Notes: a model not told the origin generated them from the letters alone. DNA of 64,000 bases from Herbiconiux sp. SALV-R1 (GCF_013113715.1 NZ_CP053344.1:4092001-4156000), one strand, 5' to 3'; positions 16,938 to 25,368 are shown, counted from the stretch's first letter. Translations and numbers: made by a program.

Positions 16938-17783
16938 CTAGGCGTCGACGAACTCCTGCCGCTGCGCCCCGAGTCCCTCGATGGTGAGCTCGACCACGTC
17001 GCCGGCCTTGAGGTAGGGGAACCGCCCCGACAGCGCGACACCCTCGGGCGTGCCCGTGAGCACCACGTCTCCGGGCTCGAGCGTGAGGTACTGGCTGAGC
17101 TGCCACACGATGAACTCCACCCCGAAGATGAGGTCGGAGGTGCGCGAGTCTTGCCGCGCCTCACCGTTCACGGTGCTGGTGAGTCGCAGGTCGCGGTGGT
17201 CGACCTCGTCGGGCGTGACGAGCCACGGCCCGAACGGCGTGAACCCCGGGGCGCTCTTGCCCTTGCCCCACTGCCCGCCCGAGATCTCGAGCTGCCACTC
17301 CCGCTCCGAGAGGTCGTTCGCCACGGCGAACCCGGCCACGTGCGCGAGGCTCTCGTCGGGCGAGGAGAGGTACGAGGCGCGTTGCCCGATGACAACCGCG
17401 AGCTCCACCTCCCAGTCGGTCTTCGTGCTGCCGCGCGGAATGCGCGCGACGTCGTTCGGCCCCACCACGGTGTTGGGCGTCTTGAAGAACAGGATGGGAA
17501 CCTCGGGCGGCGCCGACCCCGACTCGGCGGCGTGCGCCGCGTAGTTCATGCCGATGCACAGCACGGCACTCGGCCGCGCGATGGGGGCGCCGACGCGCAG
17601 TCCCTCCCCGTCGAACGCGGGAAGAGCGCCCGCCTCGTAGGCGCCGCGCACCCTCTCGAGTCCGCCCGACTCGAGGAACTCACCCGTGATGTCGGGCGTG
17701 ATGCCCGCGAGGTCGAGGAACCCCTCGTCAGTCACCAGCACCGGATGCTCGGCACCCACTTCGCCCAGTCGCGCGATGCGCAT
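16938..17783 (-). CDS. Fumarylacetoacetate hydrolase family protein, probable 2,4-diketo-3-deoxy-L-fuconate hydrolase
   Basis: A 281-residue FAH-family enzyme that would cleave 2,4-diketo-3-deoxy-L-fuconate to pyruvate and L-lactate. The fold signature is clear: [45 protein letters not shown] with acidic metal ligands, [11 protein letters not shown], and [14 protein letters not shown]. It starts at ATG 17783. It is divergent from the L-fuconate dehydratase gene, and the 150-base gap between them presumably carries both promoters. The specificity is inferred from this pairing. Confidence 0.9.
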   Translation of the reverse strand: MRIARLGEVGAEHPVLVTDEGFLDLAGITPDITGEFLESGGLERVRGAYEAGALPAFDGEGLRVGAPIARPSAVLCIGMNYAAHAAESGSAPPEVPILFFKTPNTVVGPNDVARIPRGSTKTDWEVELAVVIGQRASYLSSPDESLAHVAGFAVANDLSEREWQLEISGGQWGKGKSAPGFTPFGPWLVTPDEVDHRDLRLTSTVNGEARQDSRTSDLIFGVEFIVWQLSQYLTLEPGDVVLTGTPEGVALSGRFPYLKAGDVVELTIEGLGAQRQEFVDA

Positions 17784-17933
17784 CCGGTCACCATCCCTTC
17801 ACCTTTGATCAGAAGTCTCCACCCAGTATGGGACATATGGCCGCCGCCAGGCACCATTGTGGACAAAAACATCGGATGTCTACACTGTGGAGAACCCACC
17901 GCATCCGACCCACCCCTTCGAGGAGGCCCGACG

Positions 17934-19229
17934 TTGAGCCTGATCACCGCGCTCGAGACCAGCGACATCCGCTTCCCCACCTCGCTCCAGCTCGACGGCT
18001 CCGACGCGATGAACCCCGACCCCGACTACTCGGCCGCCTACGTACGCCTCGTCACCGACGCCTCAGACGGCCTGGAGGGCCACGGCTTCGTCTTCACGAT
18101 CGGCCGCGGCAACGACGTGCAGGTGGCGGCCATCGACGCGCTCGCCCACCACGTGGTGGGCCGCGAGGTCGAGGAGCTGCTCGGCGCGATGGGCCGCACC
18201 TGGCGCGAACTCGTGCACGACTCGCAGCTGCGCTGGCTCGGCCCCGAGAAGGGCGTGATGCACATGGCCGTCGGTGCCGTGATCGACGCCCTCTGGGATC
18301 TCAAGGCCAAACGCGCGGGCCTGCCGCTCTGGCAGCTGCTCGCGCGCCTCACCCCCGAGCAGCTCGTCGAGCTCGTCGACTTCCGCTATCTCACCGACGA
18401 CCTCACCGAGGCGGAGGCGCTCGACATCCTGCGCCGCGCCGAGCCCGGCCGCCGCGAGCGCACCGAGAGGCTGCTGGCCGAGGGCTACCCCGGCTACACC
18501 ACCACCCCGGGCTGGCTCGGCTACGACGACGACAAGCTCGCCCGCCTCAGCCGGGAGGCGGTGGCCGAGGGTTTCACGCAGATCAAGCTCAAGGTGGGGG
18601 CAGACATCGACGACGACGTGCGGCGGATGCGCATCGCCCGCGAGGCGATGGGGCCGGGCATCCGCATCGCCGTCGATGCCAACCAGCGCTGGGACCGCGA
18701 CGACGCCATCGCCTGGATCGACCGGCTCGCCCCCTTCGACCTCGCCTGGGTGGAGGAGCCGACGAGCCCCGACGACGTGCTGGCCCACGCCGCGATCGCC
18801 CGGGCCATCGCACCCGTGCCGGTGGCGACCGGCGAGCACATGGGCGGCAGGGTGATGGCGAAGCAGTTCCTGCAGGCCGAGGCGCTCGGTGTGCTGCAGA
18901 TCGACGCGACGCGGGTGGCGGGCGTGAACGAGAACATCGCGATGCTGCTGCTCGCCGCCAAGCACGGCGTGCCGGTGTGCCCGCACGCGGGGGGCGTCGG
19001 CCTGTGCGAGCGCGTGCAGCACCTGTCGTACCTCGACTACATCGCGGTGAGCGGCGAGCTCGACGGTCGCGTCATCGAGTTCGTCGACCACCTGCACGAG
19101 CACTTCGTCACGCCGGTCGAGGTGACCCGCGGCCGCTACCGTGCGCCCTCGTCGCCCGGGTCGGGTGCCGAGATGCTCGAGGCGAGCCGGAGCGAGTACG
19201 CCTACCGGGGAACGGGCGACGCACGATGA
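17934..19229 (+). CDS. L-fuconate dehydratase (enolase superfamily)
   Basis: A 431-residue mandelate-racemase-like dehydratase that removes water from L-fuconate to give 2-keto-3-deoxy-L-fuconate. TTG 17934 is chosen as start because AGGAGG lies eight bases upstream. The fuconate-dehydratase signature [14 protein letters not shown] is present near residue 185. The general base Lys is in IKLKVG, metal ligands are in [16 protein letters not shown] and ATGEHM, and the His-containing [11 protein letters not shown] follows. It overlaps the lactonase remnant as ATGA (19226-19229). It is the anchor for calling this a fucose-degradation locus. Confidence 0.94.
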   Translation: MSLITALETSDIRFPTSLQLDGSDAMNPDPDYSAAYVRLVTDASDGLEGHGFVFTIGRGNDVQVAAIDALAHHVVGREVEELLGAMGRTWRELVHDSQLRWLGPEKGVMHMAVGAVIDALWDLKAKRAGLPLWQLLARLTPEQLVELVDFRYLTDDLTEAEALDILRRAEPGRRERTERLLAEGYPGYTTTPGWLGYDDDKLARLSREAVAEGFTQIKLKVGADIDDDVRRMRIAREAMGPGIRIAVDANQRWDRDDAIAWIDRLAPFDLAWVEEPTSPDDVLAHAAIARAIAPVPVATGEHMGGRVMAKQFLQAEALGVLQIDATRVAGVNENIAMLLLAAKHGVPVCPHAGGVGLCERVQHLSYLDYIAVSGELDGRVIEFVDHLHEHFVTPVEVTRGRYRAPSSPGSGAEMLEASRSEYAYRGTGDAR

Positions 19230-19420
19230 CCGACGCCCCTCTGATCGACGCGCACCTGCACCTCTGGGACATCGCCTCCGGCGGCTACGAATGGCTCACC
19301 TCGGCTGCCGGCCCGCTGTACGCGACCTTCACCGCCGAGCAGGCCGAGGCCGAGCTCGCCGCGCGGGCCGCCGTGCGCGGCGGCACCGCCACCCGCGTGT
19401 ACGGCCTTGGGAGTCGCTGA
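19226..19420 (+). pseudogene. L-fuconolactonase-type amidohydrolase, internally deleted
   Basis: Only 64 codons remain. The first 50 residues are a normal amidohydrolase start (PLIDAHLHLWD with the two metal-binding His, then GYEWLTSAAGPLYATFTAEQ). They run straight into RGGTATRVYGLGSR, which looks like the last helix of this family (normally GGTAxRVYGL). An intact enzyme has about 280-290 residues, so roughly 230 codons of the barrel are missing while both ends stay in frame. The product cannot be active. The intact gene would convert L-fuconolactone to L-fuconate, the step before the upstream enzyme. Confidence 0.8.
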
Positions 19421-19483
19421 CGCCAGCGCACCGCAGCTCATCGCACCGCGGCGCAGCGCAGCGCGGCTCACCACGCGCCCCGT

Positions 19484-19834
19484 TCAGGCTGCGAGTCCCA
19501 GCGCGCGCAGCGCCGGCACGAGCACGGGTACGCCGCCGATCTCGCCGAAGCCGCCGGCCGAACCGATCGACAGCACCGAACCCACCGAGCCGATCGAGAG
19601 GAACGAGCCCGCCGAGCCGATCGACAGCGCCGAGGCGAACGAGCCGACCGAGAAGAACGAGAGGCCGCTCAGCGCCGAGGCGGCCGAGGCGCCACTGAAC
19701 ACCGAGGCCCAGCTGAAGACGGATGCGACGCTGACTGACGAGAACAGTGACCAGATCGAGCGGTGGCTGGTGCGCCGGATGGCGTCGCCGAGGGAGAACG
19801 GAAGGGGCGAGATCGGGGTGGTCTGGGTGGTCAT
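19484..19834 (-). CDS. Small Ser/Gly-rich repeat protein under TetR control
   Basis: A 116-residue protein starting at ATG 19834 with GAAAGG eight bases upstream. After a basic lead (SLGDAIRRTSHRSIWSLF), residues 30-100 are repeats of about ten residues such as VLSIGSAGS, SFLSIGSVG and SVFSGASAAS. The regular Ser-hydrophobic-Gly spacing suggests a short beta-solenoid or membrane-associated stack. I do not know a function. It is divergent from a TetR gene with two perfect operators in between, which argues that it is a genuine regulated gene. Confidence 0.72.
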   Translation of the reverse strand: MTTQTTPISPLPFSLGDAIRRTSHRSIWSLFSSVSVASVFSWASVFSGASAASALSGLSFFSVGSFASALSIGSAGSFLSIGSVGSVLSIGSAGGFGEIGGVPVLVPALRALGLAA

Positions 19835-19878
19835 GGCTGCGGCCTTTCGTTGATGTCAGAAGAGGGGAAAGCCGGTCA

Positions 19879-19893
19879 CTTGACAGTGTCAAG
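19879..19893. promoter_or_regulatory. TetR operator, copy 1
   Basis: CTTGACAGTGTCAAG is a perfect 15-base palindrome around a central G. It lies 45 bases before the repeat-protein gene (minus strand) and is the twin of the site at 19923-19937. Confidence 0.82.
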
Positions 19894-19922
19894 CGATCGA
19901 TGGCCCCACTCTGCACCCCCGG

Positions 19923-19937
19923 CTTGACACTGTCAAG
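19923..19937. promoter_or_regulatory. TetR operator, copy 2
   Basis: CTTGACACTGTCAAG is a perfect palindrome extended by GG and CC to 19 bases. It lies 21 bases before the TetR start codon and contains TTGACA, so binding would cover a -35 region. Its centre is 44 bases from the first copy. Confidence 0.82.
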
Positions 19938-19958
19938 CCCCTGTCGAAAGAATGGAGC

Positions 19959-20570
19959 ATGCCCGCCCAGCCCGCACCCGACTCCTCCGCCCATCGAAGC
20001 CTCCTCGAGGCGGCTCGGGCGGAGTTGGCGGAGGGCGGCCACGCCGGCGTGAGCCTCCGCGCCGTCGCGCGGCGCGCCGGCCTCTCGCACGCCGCCCCCG
20101 CCCATTTCTTCATCGATCGGGCGGGCCTGCTCACAGCGGTGGCGACGGAGGGCTTCCGGCAGCTCACCGAACGACTCGACCAGGCTGCCGCCGCTTCAGA
20201 GCCCTCGGAGCGACTCGCCGCGCTGGGCCGTGTGTACGTCGATTACGGGCTCGAGCATCCGGCCCTCGTCGACCTCATGTTCCGCCGCACCGAGCTGCAT
20301 CCCGACGACCCGGAGCTGCAGGAGGCTCAACGCGCCTCGATCGGCCGCCTCGTGGCTGCGGTCTCGGCCACCGAAGGAGGGGAGGCAGGTGGCAACGAGA
20401 ACGCCGACCGCTGGGCGTTGGTGAGCTGGGCGCTCGTGCACGGTCTCGTGGTGCTCGCGCGCGAGGGTGTGCTGTCGCGGGCTGCCGACCGGCCCGACGG
20501 CGAGTCCGCCGACGTCGCGCGCGAGCTGGTGCGCTTCTACACCGCCGCGCTCCCGCGCCACGGCGGCTAG
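19959..20570 (+). CDS. TetR/AcrR family transcriptional regulator
   Basis: A 203-residue TetR repressor starting at ATG 19959. The DNA-binding helices are at residues 12-58 (SLLEAARAELAEGGHAGVSLRAVARRAGLSHAAPAHFF). The C-terminal part (HPALVDLMFRRTELHPDDPELQEA, then ALVSWALVHGLVVLA) matches the WHG-type ligand domain. The perfect palindromes at 19879 and 19923 are its likely operators, giving autoregulation and control of the divergent Ser/Gly-repeat gene. The inducer is not predictable. Confidence 0.9.
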   Translation: MPAQPAPDSSAHRSLLEAARAELAEGGHAGVSLRAVARRAGLSHAAPAHFFIDRAGLLTAVATEGFRQLTERLDQAAAASEPSERLAALGRVYVDYGLEHPALVDLMFRRTELHPDDPELQEAQRASIGRLVAAVSATEGGEAGGNENADRWALVSWALVHGLVVLAREGVLSRAADRPDGESADVARELVRFYTAALPRHGG

Positions 20571-20707
20571 TGGCCCTGCTCGAACGCTTCCTTCGAACTT
20601 GCTGGCCGAAGACTGTGGCGGTGTTGCCGATTCGGTGACGAGGAGTGGGATGGGGGTGACCGAGACGGACGCACCCGTCACGCCATCGACACGATCGGAG
20701 CGAAGCA

Positions 20708-20881
20708 ATGAGCGCAGGAGACAAGATCGAGAACGCCGCCCAGGACCTTGGCGGCAAGGCCAAGGAGGCCTTCGGCAAGGCGACCAACGACGACTCCAAG
20801 GTCGCCGAGGGCAAGAAGGATCAGACCGCCGCCGACCTCAAGCAGGCCGGCGAGAACGTCAAGGACGCGTTCAAGAACTGA
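20708..20881 (+). CDS. CsbD family stress protein
   Basis: A 57-residue, highly charged protein: MSAGDKIENAAQDLGGKAKE at the start and LKQAGENVKDAFKN at the end. The KIENAAQDLGGKAKEAFGKAT core is the CsbD signature. GGAG lies eight bases before ATG 20708. CsbD proteins are small, Gly/Lys-rich and induced by general stress; their biochemical role is unknown. It stands alone. Confidence 0.9.
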   Translation: MSAGDKIENAAQDLGGKAKEAFGKATNDDSKVAEGKKDQTAADLKQAGENVKDAFKN

Positions 20882-20929
20882 CGCCGAACCGGGCGCCGAT
20901 CACGGCGCATCCGTCACGACGCCCCTGCT

Positions 20930-21634
20930 TCAGCGCGGGGGCGTCGTGCTGCCGGCCTCGCCGCTCCAGCGCCGCAGCCACGTCTCGACGCCCGCGATGT
21001 GTGCGACGGCGAGGGCCTCGACGAGCACCGCGTCGTCGGCCTCGATCGCGTCGACGAGGGCGGAGTGCTCGCGCAGCGTGCGTTCGACCGCGTTCTCGTC
21101 GGTGAGGCCGCGCCACAGCCGGGCCCGTGCCGTGCGGCCGGAGAGCGACTCGAGCAGGGTGGAGAGGTAGCCGTTTCCGGCCGCCCGCACGATGTCGGCG
21201 TGGAAGGCGAGGTCGTGCGCCACGAGCCGCTCCACGTCGGGGTCGGCCCCCGCCTCCTCGATCGAGGCGCGCAGGGCCGCGATGGCGGTCTCGTCGAGGT
21301 GTGGCGTGGCGAGCGCTGCCGCAGCGGGCTCGAGGATGCGCCGCACGGCGAACAGCTCGAGCATCGACTCGTCGTCGCGCCGGGCGTCGACCACGAAGCT
21401 CATCGCCTCGAGCAGCAGCTCGGGTTCGAGGCTCGTCACGTAGGTGCCGTCGCCGCGCCGCACGTCGAGCACCCGCAGCACCTCGAGCGCCTTCACCGCC
21501 TCGCGCATCGAGCTGCGCGAGAGCCCGAGCCGCTCGCTCAGCTCCTTCTCCGGTGGCAGCCGGTCGCCGGGCTGCAGCTCCCCCGAGAGGATCATCCCCT
21601 TGATCGTGAGGATCGCCTCATCCGTGACCGCCAT
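20930..21634 (-). CDS. GntR family transcriptional regulator (FadR subfamily, FCD domain)
   Basis: A 234-residue regulator. The winged helix is at residues 1-70 (IKGMILSGELQPGDRLPPEKELSERLGLSRSSMREAVKALE), and the all-helical FCD ligand domain follows, with metal-ligand-like residues in HDLAFHADIVRAAGN and REHSALVDAI. I start it at ATG 21634; the frame is open upstream through the 65-bp palindrome but that part has no homology to the family. FadR-type regulators often control sugar-acid catabolism, so the fuconate genes about 3 kb away are possible targets, but no shared operator is obvious. Confidence 0.9.
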   Translation of the reverse strand: MAVTDEAILTIKGMILSGELQPGDRLPPEKELSERLGLSRSSMREAVKALEVLRVLDVRRGDGTYVTSLEPELLLEAMSFVVDARRDDESMLELFAVRRILEPAAAALATPHLDETAIAALRASIEEAGADPDVERLVAHDLAFHADIVRAAGNGYLSTLLESLSGRTARARLWRGLTDENAVERTLREHSALVDAIEADDAVLVEALAVAHIAGVETWLRRWSGEAGSTTPPR

Positions 21635-21675
21635 GGCCCCATCGTAGTTTCGGCCGGTGGGCCCCCGTGCCGGCT

Positions 21676-21740
21676 GAACGGTATGAGAATCCCGCCGCCG
21701 AGCCCTCGGGGAGCTCGGCGCCACGATTCTCATACCGTTC
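21676..21740. repeat. 65-bp palindromic repeat, family A, copy 2
   Basis: The arms GAACGGTATGAGAATC and GATTCTCATACCGTTC are perfect inverted repeats. Length and arms agree with the copy at 7596-7660, while the GC-rich middle has diverged. It lies 42 bases upstream of the GntR start, between divergent genes. Confidence 0.87.
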
Positions 21741-21817
21741 AGCCGGCCACACGGTCGACGGCACCATGTGCCGGGACCGATGTTGATTTTTGCTCAGCGA
21801 TAGCTGACGATTGATCA

Positions 21818-23392
21818 ATGACGTTCATCATCGCTCACGAGGTCATCGCGACGGCCACCCGGTTCGACGGCAGCGCGGGCGGAGGGTGGAGCCCCAGGCT
21901 CTCGGTGACGCTGGGCGGCCCCGTGCCGCCGGCGGCCGAGCTCGTCTGGGCGGTGCAGCACTCCGACGGCTGGCCGTGGTTCGAGCACCGCGTCGAGGTG
22001 CCCGAGCGGGCCGCCGGGGAGCTCGCCACCGTCGAGCTGCAGCACGGGGTCGAGGGTGTCGACGGCCACGACACGGGGGTGATTCGGTTCTCGCTCACGC
22101 TCGGGTCTGCGTTCGGCGGTGCTGAGGAGCTGGTGCACGACGGGCTCCTCCGGGTCGAGCGTGTCGAGGGCCTGGGCTACGTCGTCGACGAGAGTGCCCG
22201 TCTCCGCTCGGCGACGCTCGCCCTCGACGCGGCAGACGAAGCGGATGCGCCGCCCCTCCGCGTCGCGGCCTACCTCCCGGGAGAATTCGAGACCCACCGG
22301 GTCTCGGTGCACTGCTTCCGCGCGGGCGAGCGGCTCGCCGAGGCGTCGCGGGTGTGGAACGAGCGCGTCTTCACCTCGCACGAGGGCCGGGTGACCGGTC
22401 AGCAGGTGGCGGCGGTGTTCGAGAGCGTGCGCGGGTGGAACAACCTCGCCGTTTCGGGCTGGGGCGAGGGCTGGCACCTCCTCGACCACCACGACGGCGA
22501 CTACGAGCTGTGTTTCGTGCTCGGCAGCCAGCTGCTCCGCACGGTCACCTTCTCGGTGCTCGGCGGTCGCATCGTGGCCCAGGGCCCCATCGAGATCGAC
22601 TGCGCCACCGGTCACGCTCTACTCCTCGGTGACACCCCCTCCGCATCCTTCTACGGCATCACCCCGGCCCCCGAAGCCCTGGCCATCATCGCCGACATCT
22701 ACGCGCTTCGCCTTCCGACCGATCCCACGGCTGGTCCGCCCGCCGCGGAGGCGCCGTCTGCCGAGGCGCTGACCGCGTACGCCGAGCGGGTGGAGCGGCT
22801 GCTCGCGACGTGGGAGTCGGAGCTGCTCGGCGCTTGCCCGCCGTACGACCTGCAGCAGGTGCTCGCGGCTGAGGCGGTGCTCAGGGAGCGACCCGGCTAC
22901 GACGAGCGCGCCGCCGCGGTCGCCGCTGCGAACGACGCCTCCGCGGTCTCCATCACGGGCGAGTCCCACACCCTGGGTGAGCTCCGTGAGCGGATGCAAG
23001 CCCTCTTCACCGCAGCCGAGAGCCGTCTCCACACCGCCGCTTCCGACGTCGATGACGACCTCGCCCCCTACCGGCAGGTGCTCACCGGCGACAAGCTCGC
23101 CCTGTTCGACGACCGCCCCATCGGCGACTTCGAGTACCGCACCCTCGAGCGCACCATCATCTCCACCCCCGAAGAGCTCCGCGACGCCGAGTACTGGTTC
23201 TTCGAGGGTCCCGCCGAGCTGACGTCGACCGCCGCGCTCGACGGCGAGACCGTGAAGGTCACCACCACCGGCTGGCGCGTCGTCGGCTGGCGCTTCACCC
23301 CCGACGGCACCATCGCCGACCGGATCGAGCACCAGGGCCCCGGCCCCGACGCCCCCCTCTGGGCCTACCGCGCCCCGATTAAGCACCCGTGA
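21818..23392 (+). CDS. Hypothetical protein, 524 residues
   Basis: I do not recognise this family. It has no signal peptide or membrane segment, so it is probably cytoplasmic. The N-terminal 290 residues look beta-rich (SPRLSVTLGGPVPPAAELVW, then RVEVPERAAGELATVELQ). A helical Ala/Glu-rich stretch follows (310-440), and the C terminus has a small mixed domain (VKVTTTGWRVVGWRFTPDGT). It starts at ATG 21818 with no evident ribosome site. Codon use matches the surroundings. It stands alone between a GntR and a MerR gene. Confidence 0.75.
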   Translation: MTFIIAHEVIATATRFDGSAGGGWSPRLSVTLGGPVPPAAELVWAVQHSDGWPWFEHRVEVPERAAGELATVELQHGVEGVDGHDTGVIRFSLTLGSAFGGAEELVHDGLLRVERVEGLGYVVDESARLRSATLALDAADEADAPPLRVAAYLPGEFETHRVSVHCFRAGERLAEASRVWNERVFTSHEGRVTGQQVAAVFESVRGWNNLAVSGWGEGWHLLDHHDGDYELCFVLGSQLLRTVTFSVLGGRIVAQGPIEIDCATGHALLLGDTPSASFYGITPAPEALAIIADIYALRLPTDPTAGPPAAEAPSAEALTAYAERVERLLATWESELLGACPPYDLQQVLAAEAVLRERPGYDERAAAVAAANDASAVSITGESHTLGELRERMQALFTAAESRLHTAASDVDDDLAPYRQVLTGDKLALFDDRPIGDFEYRTLERTIISTPEELRDAEYWFFEGPAELTSTAALDGETVKVTTTGWRVVGWRFTPDGTIADRIEHQGPGPDAPLWAYRAPIKHP

Positions 23393-23403
23393 GATGGGCA
23401 TGA

Positions 23404-23434
23404 TTGACTCTCCTGCACGGGGAGACCGGATGCT
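23404..23434 (+). promoter_or_regulatory. MerR-type promoter with 19-base spacer
   Basis: TTGACT (23404-23409) and GATGCT (23429-23434) are separated by 19 bases, the long spacer typical of MerR-controlled promoters. The spacer holds TCTCC and GGAGA as an inverted repeat. The predicted transcript start falls on the ATG at 23441. Confidence 0.68.
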
Positions 23435-23440
23435 GGAGTC

Positions 23441-24263
23441 ATGATCAAGATCGGTGAGTTCGCGGCAGTGACCGGCCTGAGCGTCAAGGCGCTCCGCCAC
23501 TACGACGAGACGGGGGTGCTCATTCCGGCCGACGTCGACCCGCGATCGTCGTATCGCAGCTACGACGATCGGCCAGGTGCGCGCAGGCGTGCAGGTGCGG
23601 GCGCTGCGCGATGCGGGCGTTCCGCTCTCGGCGGTGGGAGAGGCGGTCGCCTCCGGAGAGGTCGAGGGTGCCCTGGAGCGGCATCGCCGCGAGGTCGACG
23701 AACGGCGACGACGCGAAGACCGGGCGTTCCGCGACGCGGCGGCGGTGCTGCGTGCGCTCGCGGCGCCCGTTGCGGTGCGCGAGCGCACGATGCCGGATCA
23801 ACCGTACGTCGGGCAGGTGATCCTGCTCTCGGTCGACGAGACTGATGCCGTCACCGACGACGACGCGAATGTCGTGCTCACGGGGCTCTACGAGTGCGTC
23901 GCGCAGGCGGGGCTCGGGCCCACGGGCCCGTTCTGGACGGCCCTGCGGGCTGGCGCCGCCCGGGAGACGATCGAGCTCGTGTGCTGTTGGCCGACCTCCT
24001 CCCTGGCTCCCCAGGGTGCCGTCGCGTCAGACGCGTTCGCGTCCACGCTCCCGGTGCGCACAGAGCTCGTGGCCACCTGGCGGCCGGGCGCGGGGGAGGA
24101 GGCGCCCGAGGGTGCCCTCCACCCCGCCGTGGTCGCGCTGTTCGACACCGTCTCGACGAGCGGGTTCGAGCTCGCCGGCGGCACCGAGATCCGCCAGACG
24201 GTGCTCGCCCAGAACCCCGACGACTACGCGGTCGAGGTCTCGGTGACGGTGTCTGACCGCTGA
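23441..24263 (+). pseudogene. MerR family regulator split by a frameshift
   Basis: Two frames together make one MerR protein. The first (from ATG 23441) gives MIKIGEFAAVTGLSVKALRH and reaches YRSYDD at 23569. The second continues QVRAGVQVRALRDAGVPLSAV from 23574 to 24263, followed by a coiled-coil and a GyrI-like effector domain. Between them are four bases (CGGC, 23570-23573) where three would keep the frame. The rest of both halves is conserved, so the one-base shift is recent, a sequencing error, or recoded. An operator-like promoter remains intact upstream. Confidence 0.8.
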
Positions 24264-24530
24264 CCCCCCCGGCCGCCTGGGTGGCGGCTGCCCGGCGGCG
24301 GCTGAGCAGGTGGCGGCTGAGCGTTCGGTGGCTGAGCAGGCGGCGGCTGAGCGTTCGGTGGCTGAGCGGGCGGTGGCTGACCGGCCCCCGGCTGACTGGG
24401 TGGCGGCTGACTGAGCGGCGGCTGCCCAGGTGGCGGCTGCGCGGGCCTCGGCTGACCGGCGGCTGGCCGGGTGGCGGCTGACCGGGGCGGTGGCCGAGCA
24501 GGCGGCGGCTGCCCGTGCGGAGGCTCGGAC
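24264..24530. repeat. Degenerate tandem repeat between convergent genes
   Basis: The stretch repeats GGTGGCGGCTGAGC-like units of about 14-15 bases with drift (GTGGCGGCTGACTG, GCGGTGGCTGACCG). It fills the whole gap between the MerR gene and the 3' end of the SDR gene. The open frames across it are rich in Arg/Trp or Pro and have no start signals, so I regard it as noncoding. Confidence 0.75.
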
Positions 24531-25331
24531 TCAGACGAGGGTGGTGAGCACCCCGCCGTCGGCGCGGACGGCCGCGCCGTTGGTCGCTGAGGCGAGCGGG
24601 CTCGCCAGGTACACCGCGAGGTGGGCGATCTCGGCGGGTTCGAGGAAGCGTCGCAGCAGCGAGGTGGGGTGGTCTTCGGCGATCGACGCCTTCAGCACCG
24701 CCTCGTCGACGCCCTGTGCTGCGGCGATGCCGCTCACCGCATCCGCGACACCGTCGGAGTAGGTGGGCCCGCCGAGGATGGTGTTGACGGTCACGCCCGT
24801 GCCCCGGGTGAGCTTCGAGAGGCCGTTGGCCACGGCGATCATCGCCGCCTTGGTCGCGCCGTAGTGCACCATGTCGCCCGGCACCGAGACGCCCGACTCG
24901 CTGCTGATGAACAGGATGCGCCCCCTGCCTCGGGCGAGCATGGCCGGGAGGACGGCGCGCGAGAGGCGCACCCCGCTCATGACGTTCACCTCGAAGTAGT
25001 CATTCCACTCGGTGTCGGAGATCTCGGTGAAGGCGGCGACGCCGAAGAGGCCGACGTTGTTGACCAGGATGTCGAGGCCGCCTAGGTCGCTCAGCTCGCC
25101 GACGAGGCGCGCGACGTCGGCGGGGTCGCGGAAGTCGGCGGCGATGCCCGAGACGCGGGCCGTAGGGAACTCGGCGCGGAGGTCGCCCACCACGGAGGCC
25201 ACTCGTTGCTCGCCGCGTCCGTTCACGATCACCTCGGCGCCCTCGGAGAGGAGTCCTCGCGCGATGGCGAGGCCGATGCCTCGGGTGGAGCCGCTGATGA
25301 AGGCTCGGGCGCCGGTCAACTGGGTGTCCAT
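24531..25331 (-). CDS. SDR family oxidoreductase under MarR control
   Basis: A 266-residue short-chain dehydrogenase starting at ATG 25331, with AAGGAG ten bases upstream. The cofactor loop is GSTRGIG, the active site has ISSESG and YGATK, and the usual NNAG is NNVG. VIVNGRGEQ after the second strand suggests NADPH. The C-terminal region (TILGGPTYSDGVADAV) resembles quinone or xenobiotic-type reductases of the SDR class, but the substrate cannot be told. It is divergent from a MarR gene with two operator-like repeats between, so it is probably induced by a small molecule. Confidence 0.88.
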   Translation of the reverse strand: MDTQLTGARAFISGSTRGIGLAIARGLLSEGAEVIVNGRGEQRVASVVGDLRAEFPTARVSGIAADFRDPADVARLVGELSDLGGLDILVNNVGLFGVAAFTEISDTEWNDYFEVNVMSGVRLSRAVLPAMLARGRGRILFISSESGVSVPGDMVHYGATKAAMIAVANGLSKLTRGTGVTVNTILGGPTYSDGVADAVSGIAAAQGVDEAVLKASIAEDHPTSLLRRFLEPAEIAHLAVYLASPLASATNGAAVRADGGVLTTLV

Positions 25332-25356
25332 GCTGGGGGTGCTCCTTCTCGATTCA

Positions 25357-25368
25357 TTGCTCAGGCAA
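25357..25368. promoter_or_regulatory. MarR operator half, copy 1
   Basis: TTGCTCAGGCAA is an imperfect palindrome, and TTGCTTGGGCAA is found 33 bases further on. It lies 26 bases before the SDR start on the minus strand. Confidence 0.6.

Noticed and set aside
19407-19853. Plus-strand frame rich in Pro/Glu/Ala opposite the Ser/Gly-repeat gene
   Set aside because: The minus frame has a good ribosome site and a regulated divergent promoter; the plus frame has neither.
22619-23788. A 389-codon minus-strand frame across the hypothetical and MerR genes
   Set aside because: Its sequence is Gly/Val/Arg-rich without motifs and it covers two genes of opposite strand with better evidence.
24281-24481. 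Arg/Trp-rich open frame in the tandem repeat
   Set aside because: It only mirrors the DNA repeat unit, has no ribosome site and no promoter.
24264-24530. Possible CRISPR array
   Set aside because: Units are adjacent and drifting, without constant repeats, unique spacers or cas genes.
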